NCBI RefSeq assembly: GCF_001509585.1
Contig: NZ_LNCI01000006.1
Location: 248,001-312,000, forward strand
From: Tropicimonas marinistellae
Lineage (GTDB): Bacteria > Pseudomonadota > Alphaproteobacteria > Rhodobacterales > Rhodobacteraceae
Direction of reading: 5' to 3'
Length of the DNA: 64,000 nt
Shown: positions 1-9,105 of the stretch, one piece after another
How positions within the stretch are numbered: the first letter of the stretch is position 1
Layout of the letters: every line of letters starts with the position of its first letter
Made by a program: the position numbers and the translations under genes
Notes under the pieces: generated by a model
What the model saw: only the letters and a program-made list of their open reading frames with translations
The model's database searches: none
Told to the model about the DNA's origin: nothing

Positions 1-507
1 GGGGTCCACGGCGGCCAGCGCCGCGAGGGTGCCGCCCGTGGAGGTGGAGATGACCAGCACCCGCTCCCCGATGCGCCGCCCGATGGCGAGTGCCTCGGCA
101 GTGTCCGCGATCCAGTCGCCGGCGGCCGGTTCCGCCATCGCCGGCCCGTCGCGGCCATGGCCGGAGAGGCGCGCGAAATAGAGGTTCGCGCCGAGCGCGG
201 CGGCCACATTGTCCGGCACCGGGCGGATCTCGGCCTGCGACGCCGAAAAGCCATGAAGGTAGACGATCGCAAGCGGCGTGCGCGCCCCCGGCGCGCCGTT
301 CCAGCGGATCTGCTTGGCATCGTCGGGGCGCAGGTTTGGCACCTCCGCCTCCCGCGTGGCCAGCCAGCCATCGAGCTCGGCCGCGTCGGCGGGCAGGATC
401 TGCGGATCGAAACCGATCTCGGCATCCACCGGTTCGCGCGGCCCCCAAAGCAGGATCGCCGCCAGCCCCGCCACAAGCACAAGGAGCGCGACGAGGAACA
501 CCCTCAT
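1..507 (-). CDS. alpha/beta hydrolase, 3' end cut by window edge
   Basis: The first 169 residues of a hydrolase running off the left edge. Residues 3-20 form a hydrophobic segment that could be a signal anchor or signal peptide, so the enzyme probably acts at or outside the inner membrane. An HGF oxyanion motif is at residues 85-87, a GHGRD stretch near 116-120, and a nucleophile elbow STSTGG with the likely catalytic Ser at 156. The first elbow position is Ser rather than Gly. Its ATG overlaps the stop of the upstream hydrolase gene in an ATGA, so the two are probably co-translated. The substrate is unknown. The Asp/His part of the triad would lie beyond the edge. Confidence 0.8.
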   Translation of the reverse strand, partial: MRVFLVALLVLVAGLAAILLWGPREPVDAEIGFDPQILPADAAELDGWLATREAEVPNLRPDDAKQIRWNGAPGARTPLAIVYLHGFSASQAEIRPVPDNVAAALGANLYFARLSGHGRDGPAMAEPAAGDWIADTAEALAIGRRIGERVLVISTSTGGTLAALAAVDP

Positions 508-1280
508 GCGGCCGCGCCGGCGGCCGCCGCGGCGGAGGAGACCTCCTCGACCGCGACCACGATGGCATCGAGGTTGCCGGGTTCGGAAAACCGGTGGTCC
601 GCCCCCTTGACCAGCGTCAGCCGCACATCCGGACCGGCCGCGTGATCGAGCAGGCGCAGCGCGACCGACATGTCCACATCCGCGTCGGCGGTGCCCTGCA
701 GGAAGCGCGTCGGGAACGGCAGCGCCAGCGGCTTTCGCAGCACCAGCTGGTTACGGCCATCCTCGATCATCCGGCGCGTGACGATCAGCGGATCACCGTA
801 GTCGGACGGCAGCGCCACCATCCCGGTGGCCACCATATCGGCCTTCTGGGCATCGGTGAAATTGGCCCAGAACCCGTCTTCGGTGAAATCGGGCGCGGCG
901 GCGATGGTGACGAGCCCGGCGAGCCGTTCCGGCAGGACGCGCGCCATCAGCAGCGCCAGCCAGCCACCCATGGACGAGCCGACGAGCACCAGCGGCCCGG
1001 AGGTCAACTCGGTCAGGACGGCGGCTGCGTCCTCGGCCCACGCGCCGATGCACCCGGCCTCGAAAGCGCCCTCGCTCAGCCCGTGGCCCGAACAATCGAA
1101 CCGCAGGAAGCCGCGCCCGGCACGCCTGGCCCAATCTTCAAGGTGCAGCGCCTTCGTCCCTTCCATGTCGGAGCGCAGCCCGTGGAGGAAAACGACCGTG
1201 GGCCCCGCCCCCTCGGTACGCCGGTAGGCCAGTCGACGCCCCTGGCCGGTCGTCAGGTACTCTGGTTCACTCGCGCTCAT
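504..1280 (-). CDS. alpha/beta hydrolase, ABHD10-like
   Basis: A 258-residue soluble serine hydrolase. Visible are the HGL oxyanion motif (33-35), the FDCSGHGLSEG strand/turn (61-71), the nucleophile elbow GSSMGG with catalytic Ser103, and a late ADHRF segment that supplies the His. The pattern resembles the ABHD10/palmitoyl-thioesterase-like esterases common in alphaproteobacteria, but the substrate cannot be read from sequence. The start is preceded by GGGAGGG at good spacing. The stop overlaps the next hydrolase start (ATGA). The promoter region is shared with the divergent aminotransferase gene. Confidence 0.85.
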   Translation of the reverse strand: MSASEPEYLTTGQGRRLAYRRTEGAGPTVVFLHGLRSDMEGTKALHLEDWARRAGRGFLRFDCSGHGLSEGAFEAGCIGAWAEDAAAVLTELTSGPLVLVGSSMGGWLALLMARVLPERLAGLVTIAAAPDFTEDGFWANFTDAQKADMVATGMVALPSDYGDPLIVTRRMIEDGRNQLVLRKPLALPFPTRFLQGTADADVDMSVALRLLDHAAGPDVRLTLVKGADHRFSEPGNLDAIVVAVEEVSSAAAAAGAAA

Positions 1281-1377
1281 GGTCCCTCCCCGCGCCGTCG
1301 TTTCGGGCGCCAGACTACCCGCTTGCCGACACGCCGCAAGCCTTGCCGTTGCGGGGATGCTGCGCCTTATTGGGGCC

Positions 1378-2484
1378 ATGACACGACGCCCCCGGTTCAC
1401 CGATCTCGCAACCCGCCTTCCCGCTTCCGTTCCCTTCGTCGGCCCGGAGGCACAGGAGCGCCGCCGGGGCCGCCCCTTCGCCGCCCGCCTCGGGGCCAAC
1501 GAGCTGGTCTTCGGCCCCTCCCCACGGGCGATTGCAGCGATGGAATCCGCGGCCGCCGAGGCCTGGAAATACGGCGATCCGGAGAGCCACGAGCTGCGCC
1601 ACGCGATTGCCGCCCGCCTTGGCGTCGCGCCCGGGACGATCATGGTCGGGGAGGGAATCGACGGGCTGCTGGGCTATCTCGTGCGGCTCTTCGTGGCGCC
1701 TGGCGATGCGGTGGTGACGTCCCACGGCGCCTACCCGACGTTCAACTACCACGTCGCGGGCTACGGCGGGCACCTGCACGGCGTCCCCTACCGCGACGAT
1801 CGCGAGGACCCTCAGGCCCTGCTCGAGCGGGCCCGCGAAACCGGCGCGAAGCTAATCTACCTTGCCAACCCGGACAATCCGATGGGCACCTGGCACGGCG
1901 CGGAGAGCATCGCGGAGATGATTGCCGGGGTGCCTGACGGCTGCCTGCTGATCCTCGACGAAGCCTACGTTGAATTCGCGCCCGCCGGCACGGCGCCGCC
2001 GATCGACACCGATACGCCACACGTCATCCGCATGCGCACCTTTTCCAAGGCGCATGGGCTCGCGGGCATGCGCGTGGGCTATGCCATCGGTCACCCGGAG
2101 CTGATCTCGGCCTTCAACAAGGTGCGCAACCACTTCGGCATGAGTCGGCTCTCGCAGGCGGCCGCCCTGGCGAGCCTCGCCGACACCGCGCACCTGGCCG
2201 AAACCATCGCCCGCGTCGCCGGCGCGCGCGACCGGCTAGCGGAAATCGCGGCCGAAAACGGCCTTGCCGCCCTGCCCTCGGCGACGAACTTCGTGGCCAT
2301 GGATTGCGGCCGCGACGGTGCCTTCGCCGCCTCCGTGCTCGACGGGCTGCTCGCGCGCGATGTCTTCGTCCGCATGCCCTTCGTCGCGCCGCAGGACCGT
2401 TGCATTCGCGTCTCCTGTGGCCCCGACGCCGACCTGGACCGTTTTGCCACGGCCCTCCCCGAAGCGCTGAAATCCGCCCGCTGA
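1378..2484 (+). CDS. PLP-dependent aminotransferase, HisC-like (class I/II)
   Basis: A 368-residue fold-type I aminotransferase resembling histidinol-phosphate aminotransferase. Visible features are NPDNPMG at about 165-171, DEAY at 194-197 (the Asp that pairs with the pyridoxal nitrogen) and TFSKAHGLAGMR with the Schiff-base Lys at about 224. I chose the ATG at 1378 because a GGGG stretch precedes it at normal spacing; an in-frame ATG at 1357 would add seven residues. No his genes lie nearby, so it may act on another amino or oxo acid rather than in histidine synthesis. It is divergent from the hydrolase pair. Confidence 0.85.
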   Translation: MTRRPRFTDLATRLPASVPFVGPEAQERRRGRPFAARLGANELVFGPSPRAIAAMESAAAEAWKYGDPESHELRHAIAARLGVAPGTIMVGEGIDGLLGYLVRLFVAPGDAVVTSHGAYPTFNYHVAGYGGHLHGVPYRDDREDPQALLERARETGAKLIYLANPDNPMGTWHGAESIAEMIAGVPDGCLLILDEAYVEFAPAGTAPPIDTDTPHVIRMRTFSKAHGLAGMRVGYAIGHPELISAFNKVRNHFGMSRLSQAAALASLADTAHLAETIARVAGARDRLAEIAAENGLAALPSATNFVAMDCGRDGAFAASVLDGLLARDVFVRMPFVAPQDRCIRVSCGPDADLDRFATALPEALKSAR

Positions 2485-2566
2485 CACGCCCTCGCGGGAT
2501 TGTCACAGCCAAGCCGACGGTGGCGGGCTATAATCCGGCCAGCCTGATCAGCGGCGGAGAGCGGAG

Positions 2567-2749
2567 ATGAAACGCCATTCCATGGGGCGCGCGCCGGATT
2601 ACACCACGGCTGCGCTGGTGAGCGCGGGGATCAACCTGTTCTGCCTGCTGCTGGCGCTTCGGCTGATCCTTGGCTGGGGCGCGGTCCTGCTCACCGCCGC
2701 CGGCCTCAACCACCTGATCGCACGGCTGGCGGCGCGGCGCGGCGCCTGA
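2567..2749 (+). CDS. small membrane protein, 60 aa
   Basis: A short protein with a basic N-terminus and one or two hydrophobic segments between about residues 15 and 50, so probably an inner-membrane protein. It begins with ATG after a GGAGAG site and lies 82 bases downstream of the HisC-like aminotransferase on the same strand, consistent with a common transcript. It ends one base before the convergent class V aminotransferase. I recognise no domain and assign no function. Confidence 0.65.
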   Translation: MKRHSMGRAPDYTTAALVSAGINLFCLLLALRLILGWGAVLLTAAGLNHLIARLAARRGA

Positions 2750-2750
2750 G

Positions 2751-3947
2751 TCATGCGCGGCTCAGCACCTCGGATGCCGCTTCGAGCGCTCCCGGCCCGT
2801 GCGGGATGCCGAGCGCCTTGAGACCGGCATCGATTGCCCCGAGCGCACCCATCACCATCTGCGCATTCACATGGCCCATGTGACCCACGCGAAACGCCCC
2901 GTCCGAGGCCGGATCCTCCTCCGTCGCCATCCCGAGGCCGATGCCCAGCGTCACGCCGGCATGCGCCGAGACCCAGTCGCGCAGGCGCGTCCCGTTTTCT
3001 TTGCCCGCGCGAACGGTGGTCACAGCGTGGCTGCGGCAGGCCGGATCGGCGATATTCAGCGCCAGCGGCCCACCGGCCCCCCAGGCGTCGAACGCCGCCC
3101 AGACCGCATGTGCCAGCGCCGCGTGGCGGGCCCACACGGCCTCGATCCCCTCCTCGTTGATCAGGTCGAGCGCCGCGCGCAGGCCGTAGAGGTGATGCGT
3201 CGGCGCCGTGCCGCAGAAGTGCTGGTAGAAGACGTCCGGGTTGGCGCGCGGGCGCCAGTCCCAGTACCCCGTCACCAGATCCGCATGTTCGCGCGCCGCC
3301 TCCGCGCGTTCGTTGAAGAAGACGAACCCAAGGCCGGGCGGTGTCATCAGCCCCTTCTGGCTGGCGCTGACCATCACGTCCACGCCCCAGGCATCCATGC
3401 GGAACGCGTCGACGGCAAGGCAGGCAATGCAATCCACCAACAGCAAGGCCGGATGACCGGCCCGGTCGATCGCCGCGCGAAGGGCCGGAATGTCATTGCG
3501 GACGGAGCTGGCGGTATCCACCTGCACGCAGATCACCGCCTTGATCGCGCGGTCGGTGTCGGCGGCGAGCGCCGCTTCCACCGCCGCAGGGTCGATTGCC
3601 GCCTGCCGTCCGAAATCCATGCGGTCGACGCGGATCCCGAGCCGCTCGGCCATGTCCGCCCAGCCATGGGTGAATCGGCCCGTCGCCAGCGCAAGCACCC
3701 GGTCGCCGCGGCTGAACACGTTGGTCAGGGCGGCCTCCCAGGCCCCGTGACCATTGCTGATGTAGATCGCAACCTCGCCCTCGGTGCCAGCCACGCGCCG
3801 CAGGTCGGGAAGGATCGTATCGACCATGTCGACCAGTTCGCCGGTGTAGATATTCGGTGCCGGCCGATGCATCGCCCGCAAGACGGCATCCGGCATGACG
3901 GAGGGGCCGGGAATGGCCAGGTAATGGCTGCCGCGCGACAAGGTCAT
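2751..3947 (-). CDS. class V aminotransferase, alanine/serine-glyoxylate type
   Basis: A 398-residue PLP enzyme of the alanine-glyoxylate / serine-glyoxylate / ureidoglycine-glyoxylate group. The N-terminus reads IPGPSVMP, matching the family's substrate-binding start, and SASQKGLMTPPG near the middle carries the Schiff-base Lys. The family transfers an amino group to glyoxylate from Ala, Ser or ureidoglycine, and the exact donor is not decidable here. Another glyoxylate-related function, glycolate oxidase, is encoded at 54-58 kb. The start at 3947 fits the family N-terminus; an in-frame upstream ATG would add about 12 residues. The gene is convergent with the 60-residue membrane protein. Confidence 0.88.
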   Translation of the reverse strand: MTLSRGSHYLAIPGPSVMPDAVLRAMHRPAPNIYTGELVDMVDTILPDLRRVAGTEGEVAIYISNGHGAWEAALTNVFSRGDRVLALATGRFTHGWADMAERLGIRVDRMDFGRQAAIDPAAVEAALAADTDRAIKAVICVQVDTASSVRNDIPALRAAIDRAGHPALLLVDCIACLAVDAFRMDAWGVDVMVSASQKGLMTPPGLGFVFFNERAEAAREHADLVTGYWDWRPRANPDVFYQHFCGTAPTHHLYGLRAALDLINEEGIEAVWARHAALAHAVWAAFDAWGAGGPLALNIADPACRSHAVTTVRAGKENGTRLRDWVSAHAGVTLGIGLGMATEEDPASDGAFRVGHMGHVNAQMVMGALGAIDAGLKALGIPHGPGALEAASEVLSRA

Positions 3948-4265
3948 GGGAAATCTCGCAAAAAACTCCAGACACCCGGCCATAGGCCGCCCCCGCCACA
4001 CGGTCAATGCTTGCCGACCGTTTCAGCGACGCGAATTCGCGCCCGCGTTCTTCTGTCGCGAAATATCCTCGGGGGGGCGCGGCACCGGCCGCGCGGGGGG
4101 CAGACAGCCCCCCTCCGGCAGCCCGTGGGGGGCGCCGCCCCGGCGCAGCGCGGCGGCCCCGGCTACGGCCCGTCGCCGCCGCGACTTGCCCTGCCGCGCG
4201 GATTCGCGCTAAGTCCCCGCGGCGCCATTTCTTTCGGCGCGCGCACCCCGGGGGCTGTCAGCCAC
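3948..4265. other. divergent intergenic region with GC-rich tract
   Basis: About 318 bases between the divergent class V aminotransferase and the phosphatase gene. It contains a copy of a repeated element (4048-4077), followed by long G and C runs and self-complementary GC-rich stretches up to about 4200. Promoters for both neighbours must lie here, but I cannot point to convincing -35/-10 boxes. No credible small gene is seen. Confidence 0.5.
4048..4077. repeat. short intergenic repeat, copy 1
   Basis: The 28 bases beginning TTCTTCTGTC and containing CGAAATATCC are essentially identical to 56853-56880 and related to 61171-61195. All three copies are intergenic. In copies 1 and 2 the core is followed by a G run and GC-rich DNA. 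Confidence 0.6.
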
Positions 4266-4955
4266 ATGTTCACGCGTCTTGAGACCTGGTTCGAGAACCT
4301 CGAACGCCGGCTGCGGAAATCCGTGGGTGGGGACATCGCGACGCCCGAGAACCGGCGCCGCGCCTGGTGGCATTTTCAGCTCTTCGACCACGCATTCCTT
4401 CGCCTTTGGTGGACGAACTTCGACAAGGTGGCCGACGGCGTCTATCGTTCCAACCATCCGGGGCCGGAACGATTGGTCAGATACAAGGAAATGGGCATCC
4501 GCAGCATCCTGAACCTGCGCGGCGAAGACGGGCGCAGCCCGTGGCTTTTCGAGAAGGAGGCCTGCGACGATCTGGGCATCGATCTGCAGGTCGCCAAGAT
4601 CTATGCGCGCAAGCCCGCGAAGCGGCACGAGATCCTCAACCTGATCGAAACCATGCGTGGCATGGAAAAGCCCTTCGTGATGCATTGCAAGTCGGGCGCC
4701 GACCGCGCCGGGTTTGCCGCGGTGCTCTACAAGGCCGTCATCGAGGGCGCCCCGCTCGAAGAGGCGCGCCGGCACCTCTCGCTTCGCTACATCCATACCG
4801 ACTGGACGGCGACGGGGATCGTCGACCACATCTTCGACATGTACGAAGCCCGCAACGCCGAAGACCCGATCGACCTAGAGACGTGGTTCGAAACCGAATA
4901 CGACCACAAGGCCGCGGCGGCGAGCTTCGCCGAGAAACGGGCGGGCCGGCGATGA
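4266..4955 (+). CDS. protein tyrosine/dual-specificity-like phosphatase
   Basis: A 229-residue cytoplasmic phosphatase of the cysteine-based superfamily. The P-loop reads HCKSGADRAG, with nucleophilic Cys141 and Arg147 fitting the C-X5-R rule. The preceding segments (DGVYRSNHPG and LNLRGED) are typical of the bacterial DSP-like group. The substrate could be a phosphoprotein, phosphoinositide or phosphorylated sugar. The stop overlaps the start of the ABC exporter gene in an ATGA, which points to translational coupling and perhaps a joint envelope role, but that is inference. Confidence 0.85.
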   Translation: MFTRLETWFENLERRLRKSVGGDIATPENRRRAWWHFQLFDHAFLRLWWTNFDKVADGVYRSNHPGPERLVRYKEMGIRSILNLRGEDGRSPWLFEKEACDDLGIDLQVAKIYARKPAKRHEILNLIETMRGMEKPFVMHCKSGADRAGFAAVLYKAVIEGAPLEEARRHLSLRYIHTDWTATGIVDHIFDMYEARNAEDPIDLETWFETEYDHKAAAASFAEKRAGRR

Positions 4956-6751
4956 GCAAGCGGCGCGCCGAAATCGAGAACGTCGACGACCTCGGCTGGG
5001 GCGAACAGCGCAAGCTCTTCGGCTGGCTCTGGCGGGGATACATGCGCCAGCACTGGCTGGTGATCCTGATTGCCGGCCTTCTCATGTCGATCGAAGGCTC
5101 CATGCTGGGGCTGATGAGCTACATGATGAAGCCGATGTTCGACGAGGTCTTCGTCGGCGGCAACCGCGACGCGATGGTCTGGGTCGGCACCGTCATCATG
5201 GGTATCTTCATCGTGCGGGCGATTGCCAACGTCTCGCAACGGGTGCTGATCACCCGCGCATCCGCCAAGATCACCTTCGACCTTCAGACGCGCCTGCTGC
5301 AACACGTGATGACACTCGACACGCTGTTCCACCAGGCGAATCCGCCCGGATACCTGATGGACCGGATCCGCGGCGACAGCGGCTCCATCCGAAACGTCGC
5401 CAATGTCATCATCACCGGGGTCGGGCGCGATGTGATGTCGCTTGTCTCACTTCTGGCGGTCGTGCTCTGGATCGACTGGCGCTGGACGCTGATCGCGCTC
5501 ATCGGCGTGCCGCTCCTGGTGGCGCCGTCGCTCTTCGTGCAGCGCTTCGTGCGGCAGGTATCGCTGCGCAACCGGATCAATTCCGGCAAGATGAGCACGC
5601 GGCTCGACGAGATCTTTCACGGCATTACCCCGATCAAGCTGAATGCGCTGGAGGCCTATCAGGCCGGGCGGTTCCGCGACCTTGCCGACAGGCAGATCGA
5701 GACGGAAACCCGCGCCAGTTTCGGCAAGGCGCTGATTCCGGCGATGATCGACATCATGAGCGGCATCGGATTTCTCGGCGTGCTCCTCTATGGCGGCGGC
5801 GAGATCATGGCCGGCGAGAAGACGCTGGGCGAGTTCATGAGCTTCTTCGCTGCCATGGCACTGGCCTTCGAACCGATCCGGCGGATCGGCGGCGTGAGCG
5901 GGGTGTGGCAGGCGACCGCCGTCAGCCTGCACCGGCTGAAAGGCCTGTTCGACACCCGTCCGCGCCTGCAGCACGCGCCGAACCCGGTCCGGCTGCCGGA
6001 GGCACAGGGCGACATCCGCCTCGAGGGCGTCGAACTCGCCTACGGAGACCTGCCGGTTCTGCGCGGGACAACCTTCACCGCCCGGGCGGGCGAGACCACG
6101 GCGCTGGTTGGCCTGTCGGGTGCGGGCAAGTCGACGGTGTTCAACGTCCTGACGCGGTTGGTGGAAACCGACGACGGCCTCGTGACCATGAGCGGCACGG
6201 ATATCCGTCGGTTCGACCTTGCGGATCTGCGCGGCCAGTTCTCCATGGTCACGCAGGACGCGCTTCTGTTCGACGAATCCGTGCGGGAGAATATCCTGCT
6301 CGACCGTACCGACGTTTCCCCGGAACGGCTGCGCGAGATCATGGACGCCGCCCATATCTCCGATTTCATCGACGCCCTGTCCGAGGGGCTCGATAGCCCG
6401 GCCGGCCCCCGCGGCTCCGCGCTCTCTGGCGGCCAGCGGCAGCGGGTCGCCATCGCCCGCGCGCTGCTGCGCGACACACCGATCCTGCTGCTGGACGAGG
6501 CGACCTCGGCGCTTGACGCCCAATCGGAGGCAATCGTCCAGGCGGCGCTGGAACGTCTCTCCGAAGGGCGCACGACGCTCGTCATCGCACACCGCCTCTC
6601 CACCGTCCGAAATGCCGACAAGATCGTCGTCATGGAGGCCGGCAGGGTCGTCGAGGAAGGGACGCACGACGAGTTGCTGCAGCGTAACGGCGCCTATGCC
6701 GACCTCTACCGCCTTCAGTTCAACGAAGCGGACTCGTCTTCGGACGCGTAG
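4952..6751 (+). CDS. ABC transporter, fused membrane and ATPase domains (MsbA-like)
   Basis: A 599-residue half-transporter exporter that works as a homodimer in the inner membrane. Roughly residues 25-330 are a six-helix exporter membrane domain. The ATPase domain follows, with Walker A GLSGAGKST at about 387-395, a Q-loop (VTQDALLF), signature LSGGQRQR at about 490, Walker B ILLLDEATSALD at about 510 and an AHRLS switch His. The family includes lipid A and polysaccharide exporters, and the closest general description is MsbA/LipA-exporter-like. The start is set by the four-base overlap with the phosphatase. The 3' end overlaps the convergent glycosyltransferase by 37 bases. Confidence 0.92.
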   Translation: MSKRRAEIENVDDLGWGEQRKLFGWLWRGYMRQHWLVILIAGLLMSIEGSMLGLMSYMMKPMFDEVFVGGNRDAMVWVGTVIMGIFIVRAIANVSQRVLITRASAKITFDLQTRLLQHVMTLDTLFHQANPPGYLMDRIRGDSGSIRNVANVIITGVGRDVMSLVSLLAVVLWIDWRWTLIALIGVPLLVAPSLFVQRFVRQVSLRNRINSGKMSTRLDEIFHGITPIKLNALEAYQAGRFRDLADRQIETETRASFGKALIPAMIDIMSGIGFLGVLLYGGGEIMAGEKTLGEFMSFFAAMALAFEPIRRIGGVSGVWQATAVSLHRLKGLFDTRPRLQHAPNPVRLPEAQGDIRLEGVELAYGDLPVLRGTTFTARAGETTALVGLSGAGKSTVFNVLTRLVETDDGLVTMSGTDIRRFDLADLRGQFSMVTQDALLFDESVRENILLDRTDVSPERLREIMDAAHISDFIDALSEGLDSPAGPRGSALSGGQRQRVAIARALLRDTPILLLDEATSALDAQSEAIVQAALERLSEGRTTLVIAHRLSTVRNADKIVVMEAGRVVEEGTHDELLQRNGAYADLYRLQFNEADSSSDA

Positions 6752-7419
6752 CGACGGGCCAATTGCTCCGGCGGGGCACCACACCGGTACCGCACAAGAT
6801 TGCTGAGGTTGCGTGACCCTCGTCGCAGCCAGCCCTCGGCCTCGTATCGCGCCGCCGAGGTGGAGACATTGGCCGGCATCAACCGAATGCCCCTGCCGAG
6901 CGCGCGGGCCAGCGCCACGTCCTCCATCAGCGGTATTTCCGGAAACCCTCCGGCGGCCTCGTAGCGCCCCCGTGTCAGCAGAAGCCCCTGATCGCCGTAG
7001 GGCAGACGGAAGAGCCGGCTCCGCAGGTTCGCCCAGCCGGCGACGATCCGCGGCGCCGCACCGCTGGCACGGAAAGACAGCCGGAACGCATGCGCCAGAT
7101 CCGGCGACGCCATCGCGGCGCGGACGTTCTCGACCCACCCGGGTGGCAGATGCGTGTCGGCGTGCAGGATCAGCAACCACGCGCCGCGCGCGGCCGCACA
7201 GCCACGCCGCAACTGCCCCCCTCGCCCGGCCGGACCGGGTATGAAGCGCGCGCCGACCGCCTCTGCCAGCGCTTCGGTGTCGTCGGTGGAGCCGCCGTCG
7301 GTTACGATCACCTCCCGCACCAGCCCTGCCGCGACGCCGTCGAAGACACCGGGCAGCATCTCCTTCAGGGCGGGCTCTGCATCGAGTGTGGGGATGACAA
7401 CGGAAACGGGGGCGGGCAT
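6715..7419 (-). CDS. glycosyltransferase family 2, TIGR04283 type
   Basis: A 234-residue GT-A fold glycosyltransferase without membrane helices. The N-terminus PVSVVIPTLDAEP and the DGGSTDDT segment (about 41-48) bind the nucleotide sugar; LILHADTHLPPGW carries the metal-binding DxD-like motif, here HAD. RGGQLRRGC is characteristic of the TIGR04283 family. Donor and acceptor are unknown. The start is the ATG at 7419, 69 bases from the divergent ygfZ start. Its 3' end overlaps the ABC transporter tail on the other strand. Confidence 0.87.
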   Translation of the reverse strand: MPAPVSVVIPTLDAEPALKEMLPGVFDGVAAGLVREVIVTDGGSTDDTEALAEAVGARFIPGPAGRGGQLRRGCAAARGAWLLILHADTHLPPGWVENVRAAMASPDLAHAFRLSFRASGAAPRIVAGWANLRSRLFRLPYGDQGLLLTRGRYEAAGGFPEIPLMEDVALARALGRGIRLMPANVSTSAARYEAEGWLRRGSRNLSNLVRYRCGAPPEQLARRYASEDESASLN

Positions 7420-7488
7420 GGCTCTTGCTGGGCTGTCGGGTCGGCTCACCCTCCCCTATATGTAGTCCGAACGGAATGGGAGACTCGC

Positions 7489-8244
7489 ATGGCGGGAGAA
7501 CAGGCAAACGGACGCAGCGTGCTGGCCATCGGCGGTGACGACCGCGTGCATTTTCTGCAAGGGCTCGTGACCAGCGATGTGGAGCGCCTGGCGGATGGGG
7601 CTGTCTACACTGCATTGTTGTCCGCGCAGGGGAAGTACCTCGCGGATTTCTTCCTGATCCCGGATGGCGCGCGCATCCTGCTCGACGTGGCCGAACCGCT
7701 GGCCGCAGATCTGGTCAAGCGCCTGAACATGTACCGGCTGCGGGCCAACGTGACGATCACGGCGACGGATCTCAAGGTACAGCGCGGGCTTGGCCCGGTG
7801 CCGGAGGGCGCATTTGCCGACCCCCGGCATGCCTCCCTCGGTTGGCGCCTCCATTCCGAGGGGACCGGCACAGCGCCGGAGACCGACTGGGATGCGCTCC
7901 GCGTGTCGGCCTGTGTCCCCGAAACGGACGTCGAGCTTGTCCCGAACGATAGCTACATCCTCGAAATGGGGTTCGAGCGCCTGAACGGAGTGGACTTCCG
8001 AAAGGGTTGCTATGTGGGCCAGGAAGTCACCGCGCGGATGAAACACAAGACCGAACTGCGCAAGGGGCTGGTGGCTGTCTCGGTGGAGGGCGAGGCACCC
8101 GTGGGAACGGAGATCCTCGCGGACGGCAAACCCGCCGGCCGCCTGTTCACGCAATCCCGGGGGCGCGGCCTGGCGTACCTGCGCTTCGACCGCGCCAGCG
8201 GGCCGATGCAGGCCGGTGACGCAAAGGTGACATGGGACCACTAG
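7489..8244 (+). CDS. ygfZ: YgfZ/IBA57-type folate-binding protein
   Basis: A 251-residue GcvT-like protein. The diagnostic YgfZ motif KGCYVGQE is present in the second half, including the Cys conserved in the family. YgfZ/IBA57 proteins bind tetrahydrofolate and help build or repair [4Fe-4S] clusters in some enzymes, such as radical-SAM proteins. The window also encodes RimO, a radical-SAM enzyme of the type known to depend on YgfZ in E. coli. The start is the ATG at 7489. The final codons overlap the next gene by 13 bases, so the two are probably co-translated. Confidence 0.92.
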   Translation: MAGEQANGRSVLAIGGDDRVHFLQGLVTSDVERLADGAVYTALLSAQGKYLADFFLIPDGARILLDVAEPLAADLVKRLNMYRLRANVTITATDLKVQRGLGPVPEGAFADPRHASLGWRLHSEGTGTAPETDWDALRVSACVPETDVELVPNDSYILEMGFERLNGVDFRKGCYVGQEVTARMKHKTELRKGLVAVSVEGEAPVGTEILADGKPAGRLFTQSRGRGLAYLRFDRASGPMQAGDAKVTWDH

Positions 8245-9047
8245 AGCGTGCCACCGCAGCCGCAGCCGCGCGGTTCGGAACGGCCCCGGCACAGGCACGC
8301 GCCCTGCACGGGGGCGACTTGTCGGAAGTCCTTCTGCTCACCTGGGCGGACGGGAGCCGCGTCGTCGCCAAACTCGGCCCGTTGGTTGCCCGGGAGGCGC
8401 GCATGCTCTCCGTCATGCGCGACGCGGGCGCGCCGGCGCCGGAGGTGCTTGGCTGCGACGGCGACGTCCTTTTCCTGGAGGCGCTGTCAGAGACGCAGGC
8501 GACGCGCGGCGCGTGGCAGGCGTTGGGCGCAGGTCTCAGGCGTTTGCACGCATTTCGCGGGGCCGGTTACGGGTGGGCGGAGTCCTACGCCTTCGGCACG
8601 GTGACGATCCCGAACGCCCCCTGCCCCGACTGGCCATCCTTCTGGGCCGAGCGACGGCTGGTGCCGACGGCGGAGGGGCTGCCCGGAGACATCGCCACAC
8701 GCGTGGACCGGCTCGCAGGGCGCCTGCCGGAATTGCTGCCGCGTCATCCGCGGCCGGCGCTGCTGCATGGCGACCTGTGGACCGGAAACGCGCTCTTCGG
8801 CCCCGGCGACGCGGCGCATTTCATCGACCCGGCCTGTTACTTCGGGCACGCCGAGGTCGACCTCGCCATGCTGCACCTGTTCGGCCAGCCCGGCCGGGGC
8901 TTTTCCGAGGGTTACGGGGCGACGGAGCCGGGGATCGAAGCGCGCCGCCCGATCTATCAGCTCTGGCCGGCGCTCGTGCACATGCGCCTCTTCGGCGCGG
9001 GGTATCGCGGGCTGGTGGAACGGTGTCTGAACGCCGCGCGAAGCTGA
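8232..9047 (+). CDS. fructosamine kinase/APH-family small-molecule kinase
   Basis: A 271-residue protein with the aminoglycoside-phosphotransferase-like kinase fold. Visible are the catalytic-loop motif LLHGDLWTGN and the metal-binding FIDPACYFGHAEVDLAM, the pattern of fructosamine-3-kinase relatives. Such enzymes phosphorylate glycated amines so that they decay, a form of protein or metabolite repair. The gene begins inside the end of ygfZ. It ends just before a strong hairpin (9056-9077) that separates it from convergent efp. Activity on fructosamines is inferred from family only. Confidence 0.88.
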   Translation: MGPLERATAAAAARFGTAPAQARALHGGDLSEVLLLTWADGSRVVAKLGPLVAREARMLSVMRDAGAPAPEVLGCDGDVLFLEALSETQATRGAWQALGAGLRRLHAFRGAGYGWAESYAFGTVTIPNAPCPDWPSFWAERRLVPTAEGLPGDIATRVDRLAGRLPELLPRHPRPALLHGDLWTGNALFGPGDAAHFIDPACYFGHAEVDLAMLHLFGQPGRGFSEGYGATEPGIEARRPIYQLWPALVHMRLFGAGYRGLVERCLNAARS

Positions 9048-9055
9048 AACGACAT

Positions 9056-9077
9056 CGGGCCGCCAACCGGCGGCCCG
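9056..9077. terminator. hairpin between convergent genes
   Basis: A perfect 9-bp stem (CGGGCCGCC / GGCGGCCCG) with an AACC loop sits between the 3' ends of the kinase gene and efp. There is no long T run on either side, but the position and strength suggest a bidirectional terminator. Confidence 0.6.
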
Positions 9078-9105
9078 CATGGTTTCGCTGTACTGTGAAC
9101 CGCGC

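Noticed and set aside
90-1937. Long plus-strand open frame of about 615 codons
   Set aside because: It lies opposite two well-supported minus-strand hydrolases and then out of frame with the HisC-like aminotransferase; its translation is Arg/Pro-rich, as expected for an antisense frame in GC-rich DNA.
2799-4265. Plus-strand extension in frame with the phosphatase
   Set aside because: This part is antisense to the class V aminotransferase; the phosphatase fold starts at 4266.
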